Source: Bacillota bacterium (lineage in GTDB: Bacteria > Bacillota > Clostridia > Lachnospirales > Lachnospiraceae). Taken from it: a DNA stretch of 47,495 bases. This document shows positions 8,749 to 18,306 of the stretch, in pieces. The position numbers and the translations under genes were made by a program. Location of the stretch: positions 1 through 47,495 of the forward strand of contig JAEYRK010000044.1 of assembly GCA_023435645.1 (NCBI GenBank), read 5' to 3'. Below the pieces are notes generated by a model that saw nothing but the letters and a program-made list of their open reading frames with translations, did no database searches and was not told the DNA's origin. Each line of letters starts with the position of its first letter. Positions within the stretch are counted from its first letter, which is position 1.

Positions 8749-9420
8749 ATGAATTATTACAGTATTGCAATAGATGGGCCTGCCGGTGCGGGGAAAAGTA
8801 CCATAGCAAAGAGGGTGGCAAAGGAACTTAATTTTATCTATGTGGATACGGGGGCCATGTACCGTGCCATGGGCTTGTATTTTCTCAGGAGCAACATTGC
8901 TCCTACTGACAGTGCTAGAATTGAAGAGGCCTGCAGCCATGTGGATGTAACCATTGAATATAAGGATGGAGAGCAGCTGGTTATTCTTAACGGTGAGAAT
9001 GTAAACGCTCTGATTCGCACCGAGGAGGTCGGTAATATGGCCAGTGCCAGCTCAGTGAATAAGGCTGTTCGGCTAAAGCTCGTGGAGCTGCAGCAGAATC
9101 TGGCGAAGAGGGAGAATGTTGTCATGGACGGCAGGGATATCGGTTCCTATGTTCTTCCTGAGGCTGATTTAAAGATTTATTTGACTGCCAGCACAAAGGA
9201 ACGTGCCAGAAGAAGGTATGAGGAGCTAAAGCTTAAGGGTGTAGCTGCCGATATGATAGAGATAGAGCAGGACATCCGTGAACGGGATCATAGGGATATG
9301 ACCAGGGAATTTGCTCCCCTAAAGCAAGCAGCGGATGCGATCTATCTTGACAGCTCCGATATGCCGATTGAGGAAGTGGTTCAAAGGATTTTAATGTATT
9401 TTCAAAAGGTACAAGAATAG
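8749..9420 (+). CDS. cmk: Cytidylate kinase
   Basis: Cmk phosphorylates CMP and dCMP to the diphosphates with ATP. The P-loop is IDGPAGAGKSTIAKRVA (about residues 8-24), followed by YVDTGAMYRA, which contacts CMP. Further conserved blocks are MDGRDIGSYVLPEADLKIYL and REFAPLKQAADAIYLDSS. The 223 residues equal the usual bacterial length. ispH-rpsA follows about 40 bp downstream; cmk next to rpsA is a very old neighbourhood in bacteria. Confidence 0.97.
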   Translation: MNYYSIAIDGPAGAGKSTIAKRVAKELNFIYVDTGAMYRAMGLYFLRSNIAPTDSARIEEACSHVDVTIEYKDGEQLVILNGENVNALIRTEEVGNMASASSVNKAVRLKLVELQQNLAKRENVVMDGRDIGSYVLPEADLKIYLTASTKERARRRYEELKLKGVAADMIEIEQDIRERDHRDMTREFAPLKQAADAIYLDSSDMPIEEVVQRILMYFQKVQE

Positions 9421-9460
9421 AAATGAGCAGCTGTGAATATGAAGTAAGGAGTTGGATTGC

Positions 9461-11437
9461 TTGAACATAAGGGTTGCAGATTGCGCCGGCTTTTGCTTTG
9501 GGGTACAGCGGGCAATTAATATGGTATATGAGGAAGCAGCCAAGGATGCTCCGGTCTATACCTACGGACCGATCATTCATAATGAAGCAGTGACCTTGGA
9601 TCTGGAAAAACAAGGTGTCCGTTCTATACAGGACCTGGAAGAATTAAAAGATCTACCTAAGGGAACAATAATCATACGTTCCCACGGAATTTCCGAAGAC
9701 ATCTATGAGAAGATGAGAACCTACGGAAATAAAATCATTGATGCTACCTGTCCCTATGTATTAAAAATCCATAAAATAGTCAGAGAGCAATCGTTAAAAG
9801 GAAGACATATCGTAATTATTGGCAAGGGCTCACATCCGGAAATACAAGGGATTATAGGCTGGTGTAAGTCCTCGGATTTAGAAGTTAGGAACGAAAACGG
9901 TGGTGAAAGGCTTCCACAGTGTTATACCGTGATTGAAGAATATGCCGAGGCAGAACAGTTTGATCTGCCGGTAGATACGAAGCTGTGTGTTGTAGCACAG
10001 ACGACATTTAATTACAATAAATTTCAAGAATTAGTTGAAATTATATCAAAAAAGGGTTATGATATATTTGTTTTAAATACGATTTGCAACGCTACACAAA
10101 CCCGTCAGGCGGCAGCATATGAGCTGGCAAAGCAGTCAGATGCGATGATCGTAATTGGCGGAAAGGAGAGCTCAAATTCCAGAAAGCTCTACGAAATCTG
10201 TAAAAAGGAATGTGAAAATACTTACTATATACAGGAACTTGATGACCTGGATTTAAATTTATTTAAATCTTATCGAAATGTAGGTATTACAGCAGGGGCA
10301 TCGACCCCAAATAATATTATCAAGGAGGTTCTAACCGCTATGTCAGAGAAGAGTTTTGAACAATTATTGGAGGAAGAGAAGGTAGTCGAAATAAACAACG
10401 GTGATGTTGTAGAAGGTATCGTTTTAGGTGTAAAAGAAGATGAAATCATCTTAAATATAGGCTACAAGTCGGAAGGTATCATTACCAGGAACGAATATAC
10501 CAATACACCCAACTTAGATCTTACCACTGTTGTAAAGGTTGGCGACAAGATGCAGGCGAAAATCCTTAAGGTGAATGACGGTGAAGGTCAGGTTGCATTA
10601 ACCTATAAGAGACTTGCAGCTGAGAAGGGTAATAAGAGACTGGAAGAGGCCTTTAACAATCACGAGGTTCTGTCAGCCAAAGTTGCCGCTGTATTAAATG
10701 GCGGATTAAGCGTTATTATTGATGAGGCTAGAGTATTTATTCCTGCTAGCCTGATTTCCGATTCCTATGAGAAGGATCTCTCCAAATATGCCGGTGAGAA
10801 GATTGACTTCGTTATTACGGAGTTTAATCCTAAGAAGAGAAGAATCATCGGTGACCGTAAACAGCTGATTGTTGCAAAGAAGGAGACCCTGAAGAAGGAG
10901 CTGTTTGAGAGAATTCGTGTTGGTATGACTGTGGAGGGATCTGTAAAGAATATCACAGATTTTGGTGCTTTCATTGATTTGGGCGGCGCTGACGGACTTC
11001 TTCATATTTCAGAGATGTCCTGGGGCAGAGTCGAGAATCCTAAGAAGGTCTTCAAGGTAGGCGATACCGTAAAAGCCTTTGTGAAGGATATTCAGGGTGA
11101 GAAGATTGCCCTTAGCTTAAAGTTTGAGAATGAGAATCCTTGGACCAATGCAGAGGAAAAATACAGCGTAGGCAATGTAGTAAACGGTACGGTAGCAAGA
11201 ATGACGGATTTCGGTGCCTTCATCGAACTGGAGCCCGGTATTGATGCATTGCTGCATGTGTCCCAGATTTCCAGAGAGCATGTTGAGAAGCCTGCGAATG
11301 CTTTGAAAATCGGTCAGGAGATTACAGCCAGAGTTGTGGAATTTAATAAGGATGATAAGAAGATTTCATTAAGCATTAAGGCACTGGAAGCACCTGAGAG
11401 GGAAGCAGAGAGTGCTCCGGCAGATGTTCAGGAATAA
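9461..11437 (+). CDS. ispH: Fused IspH (HMBPP reductase)-ribosomal protein S1
   Basis: One 658-residue reading frame holds two proteins. Residues 1 to about 290 are IspH, the [4Fe-4S] enzyme making IPP and DMAPP in the last step of the MEP pathway; its cluster cysteines are C12 (GFCFGV), C97 (ATCPYV) and C209 (NTICNATQTRQ). Residues from about 313 to 640 hold four S1 RNA-binding domains, two with the full signature (ITDFGAFIDLGGADGLLHIS and MTDFGAFIELEPGIDALLHVS). The start is TTG 9461, 9 bp after AAGGAG (9446-9451); TTG 9452 abuts that site. This fusion is known in Clostridia, so it is not a sequencing artefact. The isoprenoid and ribosomal parts must be made in equal amounts unless processed. 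Confidence 0.95.
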   Translation: MNIRVADCAGFCFGVQRAINMVYEEAAKDAPVYTYGPIIHNEAVTLDLEKQGVRSIQDLEELKDLPKGTIIIRSHGISEDIYEKMRTYGNKIIDATCPYVLKIHKIVREQSLKGRHIVIIGKGSHPEIQGIIGWCKSSDLEVRNENGGERLPQCYTVIEEYAEAEQFDLPVDTKLCVVAQTTFNYNKFQELVEIISKKGYDIFVLNTICNATQTRQAAAYELAKQSDAMIVIGGKESSNSRKLYEICKKECENTYYIQELDDLDLNLFKSYRNVGITAGASTPNNIIKEVLTAMSEKSFEQLLEEEKVVEINNGDVVEGIVLGVKEDEIILNIGYKSEGIITRNEYTNTPNLDLTTVVKVGDKMQAKILKVNDGEGQVALTYKRLAAEKGNKRLEEAFNNHEVLSAKVAAVLNGGLSVIIDEARVFIPASLISDSYEKDLSKYAGEKIDFVITEFNPKKRRIIGDRKQLIVAKKETLKKELFERIRVGMTVEGSVKNITDFGAFIDLGGADGLLHISEMSWGRVENPKKVFKVGDTVKAFVKDIQGEKIALSLKFENENPWTNAEEKYSVGNVVNGTVARMTDFGAFIELEPGIDALLHVSQISREHVEKPANALKIGQEITARVVEFNKDDKKISLSIKALEAPEREAESAPADVQE

Positions 11438-11472
11438 TTAATTTTCATTACGGAAGATAAGGAGAAGGGAAC

Positions 11473-12252
11473 GTGCTGGACAGTTATGAAGGCTTTAAGG
11501 AATCAATCCTGGCTCTGACAAAGATTGATCTGAACTATTACAAGGAACGTCAGATGAAACGGCGTATCGACGCCCTAATTACAAAGCACGGTATTTCCAC
11601 TTATTCAGATTATATCAGAATACTCCGGACAGATAAATCCGTATATGATGAATTCATTAATTATATCACGATTAATGTGTCTGAATTTTATCGTAACCCG
11701 GAGCAGTGGAGCCTGCTGGAGAAGGAAGTAATCCCTTACCTGCTAGATCGATTTGGTAAGAGCTTAAAGATCTGGAGTGCAGCCTGTTCTACCGGTGATG
11801 AGCCGTATTCTCTTGTCATGCTGTTATCCAAATTTCTTCCTTTGGACAAAATTAAGATTTATGCAACAGATATAGACAGGCTTGTATTGGAGAAGGCCCG
11901 TATCGGTCTTTATCATGTGAAGAGCCTGAAGTCATTACCCGAGGAGTTCTTAAAGAAATACTTTGTTCAGGTAAATGACAGAACATATCAGATCTCTGAT
12001 TCAATTAAAAAATGTGTGGAATTCAAGCAGCATGATCTTCTGAAGGATTCCTATCCTCAGGAGCAGGATATGATAGTCTGCCGCAATGTATTGATTTATT
12101 TTACGGATGATGCGAAGAATAAGATCTATGCCGGCTTCCATTCCGCCCTGCAGAAGGATGGACTTCTGTTTGTTGGAAGTACCGAGCAGATGATTCAGGC
12201 GAATCAACTGGGTTATCTGAACCATAAGTCTTTCTTTTACAAGAAAATGTAA
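11473..12252 (+). CDS. cheR: CheR, chemotaxis protein-glutamate methyltransferase
   Basis: CheR uses S-adenosylmethionine to methylate glutamates on chemoreceptors, setting the adaptation level. The 259-residue protein has the N-terminal helical domain (YKERQMKRRIDALITKHG), then TINVSEFYRNPEQW. The SAM-binding motif is IWSAACSTGDEPYSL, and the typical QHDLLKDSYP and DMIVCRNVLIYF follow. The start is GTG 11473 with AAGGAG about 8 bp upstream. A strong terminator follows. The organism is therefore probably motile or chemotactic, although no other chemotaxis gene is in the window. Confidence 0.94.
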   Translation: MLDSYEGFKESILALTKIDLNYYKERQMKRRIDALITKHGISTYSDYIRILRTDKSVYDEFINYITINVSEFYRNPEQWSLLEKEVIPYLLDRFGKSLKIWSAACSTGDEPYSLVMLLSKFLPLDKIKIYATDIDRLVLEKARIGLYHVKSLKSLPEEFLKKYFVQVNDRTYQISDSIKKCVEFKQHDLLKDSYPQEQDMIVCRNVLIYFTDDAKNKIYAGFHSALQKDGLLFVGSTEQMIQANQLGYLNHKSFFYKKM

Positions 12253-12258
12253 ACCATT

Positions 12259-12300
12259 AACAGCTGTTTCGACGCAAAGCGTTCGATCAGCTGTTTTCTT
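12259..12300 (+). terminator. Rho-independent terminator after cheR
   Basis: AACAGCTG (12259-12266) pairs with CAGCTGTT (12288-12295), and an inner stem TCGACGC/GCGTTCGA (one bulged T) extends it. TTCTT follows. It separates the cmk-ispH-cheR run from plsX. Confidence 0.75.
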
Positions 12301-12464
12301 GTACTCCTGCTCAAAATCGGCTGACCAGCATGTGAAAAAGTGTTAATTAATAGTTGATTTTTAATATAATATCGAGTATATTGATTAATAGATTAGCTGA
12401 GCATATTGGTATACTATCTATAGCAAGTTGGGATAAGAAAAAATGTTGTAGTATAGGGGGTATT

Positions 12465-13478
12465 ATGCAGAAAACAATTACAGTGGCAGTCGATGCCATG
12501 GGTGGAGATAATGCTCCGGGTGAGATTATTAAAGGAGCAGTTCTTGCAGTCCAGGAGAAGAAGGATATCAAGGTTTTATTAGTCGGAAAAGAAGATGTCA
12601 TCACCACAGCCTTAAAGGAGTATACTTATGATAAAAAGCAGATTGAAGTGGTACAGGCTGAGGAAGTTATTACGAATAATGAAGCACCTGTCATGGCGAT
12701 CCGACGGAAGAAAACAGCTTCTATCGTTGTAGCACTGAATCTGGTGAAGAATGGTGAAGCCGACGCCTTTGTTTCTGCAGGTAGTACCGGAGCAGTTCTG
12801 GCCGGTGGTCAGTTAATCGTAGGAAGAATCAAAGGAGTCGAAAGACCTCCTCTGACTCCGCTGCTTCCAACCATTAACGGAGTATCTCTGTTGGTGGACT
12901 GTGGTGCGAATGTCGATGCAAGACCCTCTCACCTGGTACAGTTTGCTAAGATAGGCTCCATCTATATGGAGAACATCATAGGGATCAAAAATCCTAGAGT
13001 AGCGATCGTTAATATTGGAGCTGAGGAAGAAAAGGGCAACCAATTGGTGAAGGAAACCTTCCCCTTACTGAAGGAATGTACCGACATAAATTTCATCGGC
13101 AGTATCGAAGCCAGGGAGATTCCTTACGGAGGCGCCGATGTCATTGTTTGTGAAGCCTTTGTCGGAAATGTTATTCTTAAGCTGTATGAGGGCTTAGGCT
13201 CAGCGCTGATGAAGAAGATCAAACAAGGACTGATGAGTACAACAAAGAGTAAGATTGGTGCGCTGCTAAGCAAATCAGCTCTGAAGGAAACCCTGAAGGA
13301 TTTTGACGCTTCCAGATATGGAGGAGCACCCTTGCTAGGTTTAAATGGTCTGGTAGTTAAGACCCACGGAAGCTCCAAGAGCAATGAGATTAAGAATTCG
13401 ATCCTTCAATGTGTAGCCTTTACCGAGCAGAACATAAACGATAAAATTTCAGCGAAGCTTAGCAGTAAGGAAGAATAA
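12465..13478 (+). CDS. plsX: Phosphate acyltransferase PlsX
   Basis: PlsX converts acyl-ACP to acyl-phosphate, the donor used by PlsY (encoded at 41.65 kb here) to start phospholipid synthesis. The start ATG 12465 follows a strong GGGGG site; in-frame codons upstream would add 37 AT-rich-encoded residues without family similarity. The 337 residues carry the N-terminal VAVDAMGGDNAPGEII, ASIVVALNLVKNGEADAFVSAGSTGA, and the C-terminal YGGAPLLGLNGLVVKTHGSS, all diagnostic. acpP follows after 68 bp, so enzyme and carrier are co-expressed. Confidence 0.97.
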   Translation: MQKTITVAVDAMGGDNAPGEIIKGAVLAVQEKKDIKVLLVGKEDVITTALKEYTYDKKQIEVVQAEEVITNNEAPVMAIRRKKTASIVVALNLVKNGEADAFVSAGSTGAVLAGGQLIVGRIKGVERPPLTPLLPTINGVSLLVDCGANVDARPSHLVQFAKIGSIYMENIIGIKNPRVAIVNIGAEEEKGNQLVKETFPLLKECTDINFIGSIEAREIPYGGADVIVCEAFVGNVILKLYEGLGSALMKKIKQGLMSTTKSKIGALLSKSALKETLKDFDASRYGGAPLLGLNGLVVKTHGSSKSNEIKNSILQCVAFTEQNINDKISAKLSSKEE

Positions 13479-13546
13479 TCCGATGAAATAACTGAATTCC
13501 TGAATAACATAGGAAAAATAAAATATAAAAAGAAGGGTGAATGAAT

Positions 13547-13777
13547 ATGGAATTTGAAAAGCTGCAAAAAATAATCAGTGAAGTTTTAAATGTAGAAGCG
13601 GATGAAATAACGATGGAGACCACCTTTGTTGACGATCTTGGTGCTGATTCCTTGGACCTGTTCCAAATCATCATGGGTATTGAGGAAGAGTTCGATATTG
13701 AAATCGCAAACGAGGAAGCAGAAAATATCGTAACCGTTGCTGATGCGGTTGAGCAAATAAAAAACGCTCTGAACTAG
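13547..13777 (+). CDS. acpP: Acyl carrier protein
   Basis: This 76-residue acidic protein carries fatty-acyl chains on a phosphopantetheine attached to the Ser of DLGADSLDLFQIIMG. ATG 13547 was chosen over ATG 13541 because GAAGGG (13532-13537) is 9 bp from the first and only 3 bp from the second. Length, charge and the DSL motif are canonical. It lies directly behind plsX; the fabD and fabG genes found between them in Bacillus are absent. A terminator follows. Confidence 0.96.
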   Translation: MEFEKLQKIISEVLNVEADEITMETTFVDDLGADSLDLFQIIMGIEEEFDIEIANEEAENIVTVADAVEQIKNALN

Positions 13778-13837
13778 TTTATAGACAAGAAAGGCAACCA
13801 TTTGAATCAGCTTGTTTACAGTTTTAATCAGTGGTAT

Positions 13838-13885
13838 GTAAAAAGCCCTGTGAATAAGGCACGCCTTATTTTATTGGGCTTTTTC
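13838..13885 (+). terminator. Rho-independent terminator after acpP
   Basis: AAAAGCCC pairs with GGGCTTTT, with an inner AATAAG...CTTATT stem, followed by TTTTT. It ends the plsX-acpP transcript before the rnc operon. Confidence 0.8.
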
Positions 13886-13997
13886 GATATATGAGGAAGG
13901 AATGGGTATAAGGGGATATGGGTATATGGGTATATGCGTATCCGAAAAAGCATTCCTTCCTACACGCAATGGATACCGAAGGGAGGAGTGCATCACA

Positions 13998-14708
13998 ATG
14001 AGTTTACGTAAGAAATCAGAGGCATTACAGCTGGCATTGGAGAATAAAATTAATTATCATTTTATAAATTCAACTCTGTTGCTTCATGCCCTTACTCATT
14101 CATCCTATGCCAATGAGATGAGAATGAGCAAGGAATGCAATAACGAACGCCTGGAGTTTCTCGGAGATGCAGTTTTAGAGCTGGTTACCAGCGAATATGT
14201 TTATCAGGAATACAAGAATTTATCAGAAGGGGATTTAACCAAGCTGAGAGCCAGCATCGTCTGTGAGCAGACGCTGTCCACCTGTGCGAAAGACCTGGAA
14301 TTAGGGGAGTATCTGCTCCTTGGAAAGGGTGAGGATGCATCCGGCGGAAGGATACGGGATTCCATCCTGTCCGATGCAATGGAGGCTGTCATCGGTGCAA
14401 TCTATCTGGACGGTGGTTTTACTAATGCAAAAGAGTTTGTTCAGAAGTTCATTCTGTCCAGCATCAAGAACAAGGAACTCTTTTTCGATAGCAAGACTAT
14501 CTTACAGGAAATGATTCAGAACGAGAATAATAAGCAGAAAATCCGGTACAAGCTGATCTCCGAGGAAGGTCCCGACCACAATAAGACCTTTACGATTGCA
14601 GTCTATATCGGAAATGATCAGATCGGGATTGGAATCGGACGTACGAAGAAGGCAGCGGAACAGGAAGCAGCCTCCCTGGCGATAAAGAAGCTGCAAAACA
14701 CCAAATAA
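13998..14708 (+). CDS. rnc: Ribonuclease III
   Basis: RNase III cuts double-stranded RNA, including rRNA precursors. The signature NERLEFLGDAVLELV and a second acidic block (SDAMEAVIGAIYLDGG) form the catalytic metal site. A C-terminal dsRNA-binding domain follows (ILQEMIQNENN to GRTKKAAEQEAASLAIKKL). ATG 13998 has GGAGGAG 9 bp upstream; an in-frame extension to 13902 runs through a repetitive GGTATATG tract and was rejected. The 236 residues are normal for the family. smc begins 15 bp downstream, as in Bacillus. Confidence 0.97.
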   Translation: MSLRKKSEALQLALENKINYHFINSTLLLHALTHSSYANEMRMSKECNNERLEFLGDAVLELVTSEYVYQEYKNLSEGDLTKLRASIVCEQTLSTCAKDLELGEYLLLGKGEDASGGRIRDSILSDAMEAVIGAIYLDGGFTNAKEFVQKFILSSIKNKELFFDSKTILQEMIQNENNKQKIRYKLISEEGPDHNKTFTIAVYIGNDQIGIGIGRTKKAAEQEAASLAIKKLQNTK

Positions 14709-14723
14709 TGATGGGAGATCTAC

Positions 14724-17700
14724 ATGCATCTAAAAAGTATTGAAGTACACGGATTTAAATCCTTCGCAAATAAAATCGTCCTGGAATTTCATGACGGTAT
14801 CACAGGAATTGTAGGACCCAATGGCAGCGGTAAGAGTAATGTAGCCGATGCAGTCCGTTGGGTATTGGGGGAGCAGAGCGCTAAGCAGCTTCGTGGTGCC
14901 CGAATGGAGGACGTCATTTTCTCCGGAACGCAGACCAGAAAGCCCTTGGGCTATGCTTATGTGGCAATCACCCTGGATAATTCCGATCATAAGCTGGCCA
15001 TAGAATATGATGAGGTAACCATCGCCCGCCGTGTTTACCGATCCGGTGAGAGTGAGTATCTGATCAATGGAGCCTCCTGCCGATTAAGGGATGTCCAGGA
15101 GCTATTTATGGATACCGGTATCGGTAAGGAAGGATATTCCATCATTGGACAGGGTCAGATTGATAAGATTCTTAGCGGCAAGCCCGAGGATCGCAGGGAG
15201 CTTTTTGACGAGGCTGCCGGTATCGTCAAATTCAAGCGTAGAAAATATGCAGCGGAGAAGAATTTAGAGGAAGAACGTTTAAATCTATCCAGAGTAACGG
15301 ATATCATGAAGGAGATTGAGAAGCAGCTGGCTCCCTTAGAGAAGCAGTCTGCTGTAGCAAAGATCTATTTAAAGCTGAAGGAAGAGCTGAAGGGCCTCGA
15401 GGTTGCTCAGTTCTTAAAGGAATATGAAAAACTCCGTACCACCAAGGATCAGATTGATGAGAAGCTAGGGATTGCCACAAAGGATTTTGAGCAGGCGAAG
15501 GAAGAATATGAGAATACCAAGGAGGAATATCTCCGCCTGGAGCAGCAGATAGAGGAATGTGACCATAGTATCGAGGCGGACAAAAATTCCTATAATGAAC
15601 GGATGCTGAGCAAGGAGAAGGCCGAGGGTGAAATCAGGGTATTAAAGGAGCAAATCAGCTCCCTCAAACAGAATGATAAGTATTATCAGGGTAGAATTAC
15701 CGCCAGCGAACGGGATATTATTCAGAAGAAGACAGAGGAGCAGGGCTATCTGACAGAGAAGGAGAACATAGATCTTAAGCTTTCAGACCTAGATGATATG
15801 CTTACCGCTGCTCTTACTGAGCTGGATCAGATTAAGGAGAATATCAGACAGTATTCCAAAGAGATTGAGGAGTGCAACAACGGGATCTTCGAATATTTGA
15901 ACCTTAACTCAGGAATCAAGAGTAATATGCAGCGTTATGAGACGATGCTGGAGCAGAACATCCTTCGTAAGGCTGAGTTAAATCAAAGAATCATTAAAAA
16001 TAAAAGTGAAGAAAGCTCCTATGCAGAAGCAATAGAGCTATGCAATAGGGAATTGGACAAAATCACAGAGAAAATCCGGCTGCATACTGAGGAAAGCAGC
16101 TCCATCGAGCAGGCACTTACCGATAGCCAGGTATCCATTGATCAGATTACCGTGGAGCTCACAGAGGTCCAGGGCAGGTACTTAAGTGAGAAATCCCGTC
16201 TGGAATCCCTGATCAATCTGACGGAGCGGTATGAGGGCTACGGCGGCAGTATTAAAAAGGTAATGGAGCTAAAGGGACGGATACCGGGAATCGTCGGTGT
16301 AGTTGCAGACATCATCAAAACAGGTAAGAAATATGAAACCGCCATCGAGACAGCCTTGGGGGGAAGCATCCAGAATATTGTTACCGAGGATGAGAGTGCT
16401 GCGAAGGAATTGATTACATATTTAAAAAAGAATAAGCTGGGAAGAGCAACCTTCCTTCCACTAACGAATATGTCCGCCGGAAACGGGGTTCAAAACGATA
16501 AGGTATTGAAGGAACCCGGGGTCCTTGGCATTGCTTCCGAACTGGTAGAAGCAGAGTCGCGGTTTCATGCATTAATTGATTATTTACTTGGCAGAATAGT
16601 CGTTGTGGACCACATGGACCATGCTGCAGCGATTGCAAAAAAATATCATTACTCCCTTAGGCTTGTTACCTTGGAGGGGGAGCTCTTAACTCCGGGCGGA
16701 TCGATATCCGGCGGTGCTTATCGGAATGCCAGCAATCTTCTCGGAAGACGCCGTGAAATCGAAGAGCTGGAAGTTCAGGTAGCGGCTCTGGAGGAGAGGA
16801 CCAAAGGGCTGGTGCTTCAAAAAGAGGAAGAAAGGAACCATCGGACACAGCTTCGCACAAAGCTGGAGGAGCAAAAGCGCATCCTCCATGAGGAATCCTT
16901 AAGGCAGAATACTGCAAAGCTTAATCTTGACCGGGAATTAACAAAGAAGGCAGAAGTGCAGGCCATTTACAATGAATATACCAAGGAGCTTCTGGAAATT
17001 GATGCACAGGCAAGAGAGCTGAAGGGTAACCTGGAACGCTTAACGCTTAATCTTTCTGAAAACCTGGATAAGAATAAGGAGAAGGAAGAAAGCATCGAGC
17101 TGATTACGAAGAAGCTGGAGGAGGAGAGAGAAGCCGAGACAGCAGCCAATGAGAAGGTGAACAGTCTTAGGCTGGAGCTGTCCTCCCTAGAGCAGAGCAG
17201 CCAGTTTCTCCTTGAAAATGTAAAGCGTGTCAAGCGAGAAATCGAGAGACTGTATGAAGAGGAAGCAGCCCTGAAGGCTGATATCGATAAGGCAACCCGG
17301 ATTGTAGAAGCCAAGAAGCTGGCCATCCGTGAAGCTGAGACATTGATTATGGAGGATCAGAGCTTCTTAAGCTCCCTGGACGAGAAAATTAAGGCTCAGG
17401 TGAAGGAGAGGGAGCAGATTACTGCGATCCATAAGAATTTTTTCCTGAAGAGGGATGAGCTTTCCCGCCTGATGAATGATCTGGATAAGGAGGTATTCCG
17501 CCTGAATAGTCAGAGGGAGAAGCTGATCGAACAGACTGACCTTCAGATGAATTATATGTGGGAGGAATATGAGCTTACTTACTCCGGCGCCCTGGAATAT
17601 CCTGTGGAGGCTGAGATCAGCCTGACTCAAGCAAAAAAATCGATTCAGGAAATCAAGGGGAAAATTAAGGAGCTGGGTGACGTCAATGTCAACGCCATAG

Positions 17701-18284
17701 AGGATTATAAGAATATGTCGGAGCGCTTCCAGTTCTTATCCTCTCAAAGTGAGGATCTGATCCGCTCCGAGGAAGCCCTGCTGCAGATCATTCTGGAACT
17801 GGATGCAGAGATGCGCAGGCAGTTTGAGGAGAAGTTTTCCGCTATTAATGAGCAGTTCGATCTCGTATTCAAGGAGCTGTTTGGTGGAGGTAAGGCAGAT
17901 CTGGAGCTGACTGAGGGAGAGGATATCCTTGAGGCAGGTATCAGGATCAATGCCCAGCCCCCGGGCAAGAAGCTGCAGAATATGATGCAGCTTTCCGGTG
18001 GTGAGAAGGCCCTGACGGCCATTTCCCTGCTGTTTGCAATTCAAAACCTGAAGCCCTCCCCCTTCTGCTTATTGGATGAGATTGAAGCGGCATTGGATGA
18101 TTCCAATGTAAAGCGTTTTGCAAAATATCTGAATAAATTATCCAGAGAAACACAATTTATCATCATTACACACCGAAGAGGAACCATGGCTGCGGCAGAT
18201 ATTTTATACGGCATCACGATGCAGGAAAAAGGGGTGTCCACCCTGGTTTCTGTTAGCCTGATTGAGAATGAATTAGAGGTGTAA
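14724..18284 (+). CDS. smc: Chromosome segregation ATPase SMC
   Basis: SMC forms the condensin ring with ScpA and ScpB that organises and separates chromosomes. The 1186-residue protein has Walker A GPNGSGKS at 31-38 and a first coiled coil (about 170-500). The hinge domain spans about 510-690 (GIVGVVADIIKTGKKYETAI, GGSISGG), and a second coiled coil runs to about 1030. The C-terminal ABC half has LSGGEKALTAISLLFAI and Walker B CLLDEIEAALDD. Length equals that of Bacillus SMC. It sits between rnc and ftsY (22 bp gap), the classic gene order. Confidence 0.98.
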   Translation: MHLKSIEVHGFKSFANKIVLEFHDGITGIVGPNGSGKSNVADAVRWVLGEQSAKQLRGARMEDVIFSGTQTRKPLGYAYVAITLDNSDHKLAIEYDEVTIARRVYRSGESEYLINGASCRLRDVQELFMDTGIGKEGYSIIGQGQIDKILSGKPEDRRELFDEAAGIVKFKRRKYAAEKNLEEERLNLSRVTDIMKEIEKQLAPLEKQSAVAKIYLKLKEELKGLEVAQFLKEYEKLRTTKDQIDEKLGIATKDFEQAKEEYENTKEEYLRLEQQIEECDHSIEADKNSYNERMLSKEKAEGEIRVLKEQISSLKQNDKYYQGRITASERDIIQKKTEEQGYLTEKENIDLKLSDLDDMLTAALTELDQIKENIRQYSKEIEECNNGIFEYLNLNSGIKSNMQRYETMLEQNILRKAELNQRIIKNKSEESSYAEAIELCNRELDKITEKIRLHTEESSSIEQALTDSQVSIDQITVELTEVQGRYLSEKSRLESLINLTERYEGYGGSIKKVMELKGRIPGIVGVVADIIKTGKKYETAIETALGGSIQNIVTEDESAAKELITYLKKNKLGRATFLPLTNMSAGNGVQNDKVLKEPGVLGIASELVEAESRFHALIDYLLGRIVVVDHMDHAAAIAKKYHYSLRLVTLEGELLTPGGSISGGAYRNASNLLGRRREIEELEVQVAALEERTKGLVLQKEEERNHRTQLRTKLEEQKRILHEESLRQNTAKLNLDRELTKKAEVQAIYNEYTKELLEIDAQARELKGNLERLTLNLSENLDKNKEKEESIELITKKLEEEREAETAANEKVNSLRLELSSLEQSSQFLLENVKRVKREIERLYEEEAALKADIDKATRIVEAKKLAIREAETLIMEDQSFLSSLDEKIKAQVKEREQITAIHKNFFLKRDELSRLMNDLDKEVFRLNSQREKLIEQTDLQMNYMWEEYELTYSGALEYPVEAEISLTQAKKSIQEIKGKIKELGDVNVNAIEDYKNMSERFQFLSSQSEDLIRSEEALLQIILELDAEMRRQFEEKFSAINEQFDLVFKELFGGGKADLELTEGEDILEAGIRINAQPPGKKLQNMMQLSGGEKALTAISLLFAIQNLKPSPFCLLDEIEAALDDSNVKRFAKYLNKLSRETQFIIITHRRGTMAAADILYGITMQEKGVSTLVSVSLIENELEV

Positions 18285-18306
18285 ATTTAAACTTTGGAGG
18301 TTATAT

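Noticed and set aside
9452..9460. TTG 9452 as the start of ispH-rpsA
   Set aside because: It directly abuts the AAGGAG site; TTG 9461 has a proper 9 bp spacing and matches the IspH N-terminus.
16967..17326. 119-codon Ser/Leu-rich minus-strand frame
   Set aside because: It mirrors the Glu/Lys-rich coiled coil of SMC, a known cause of long antisense frames.
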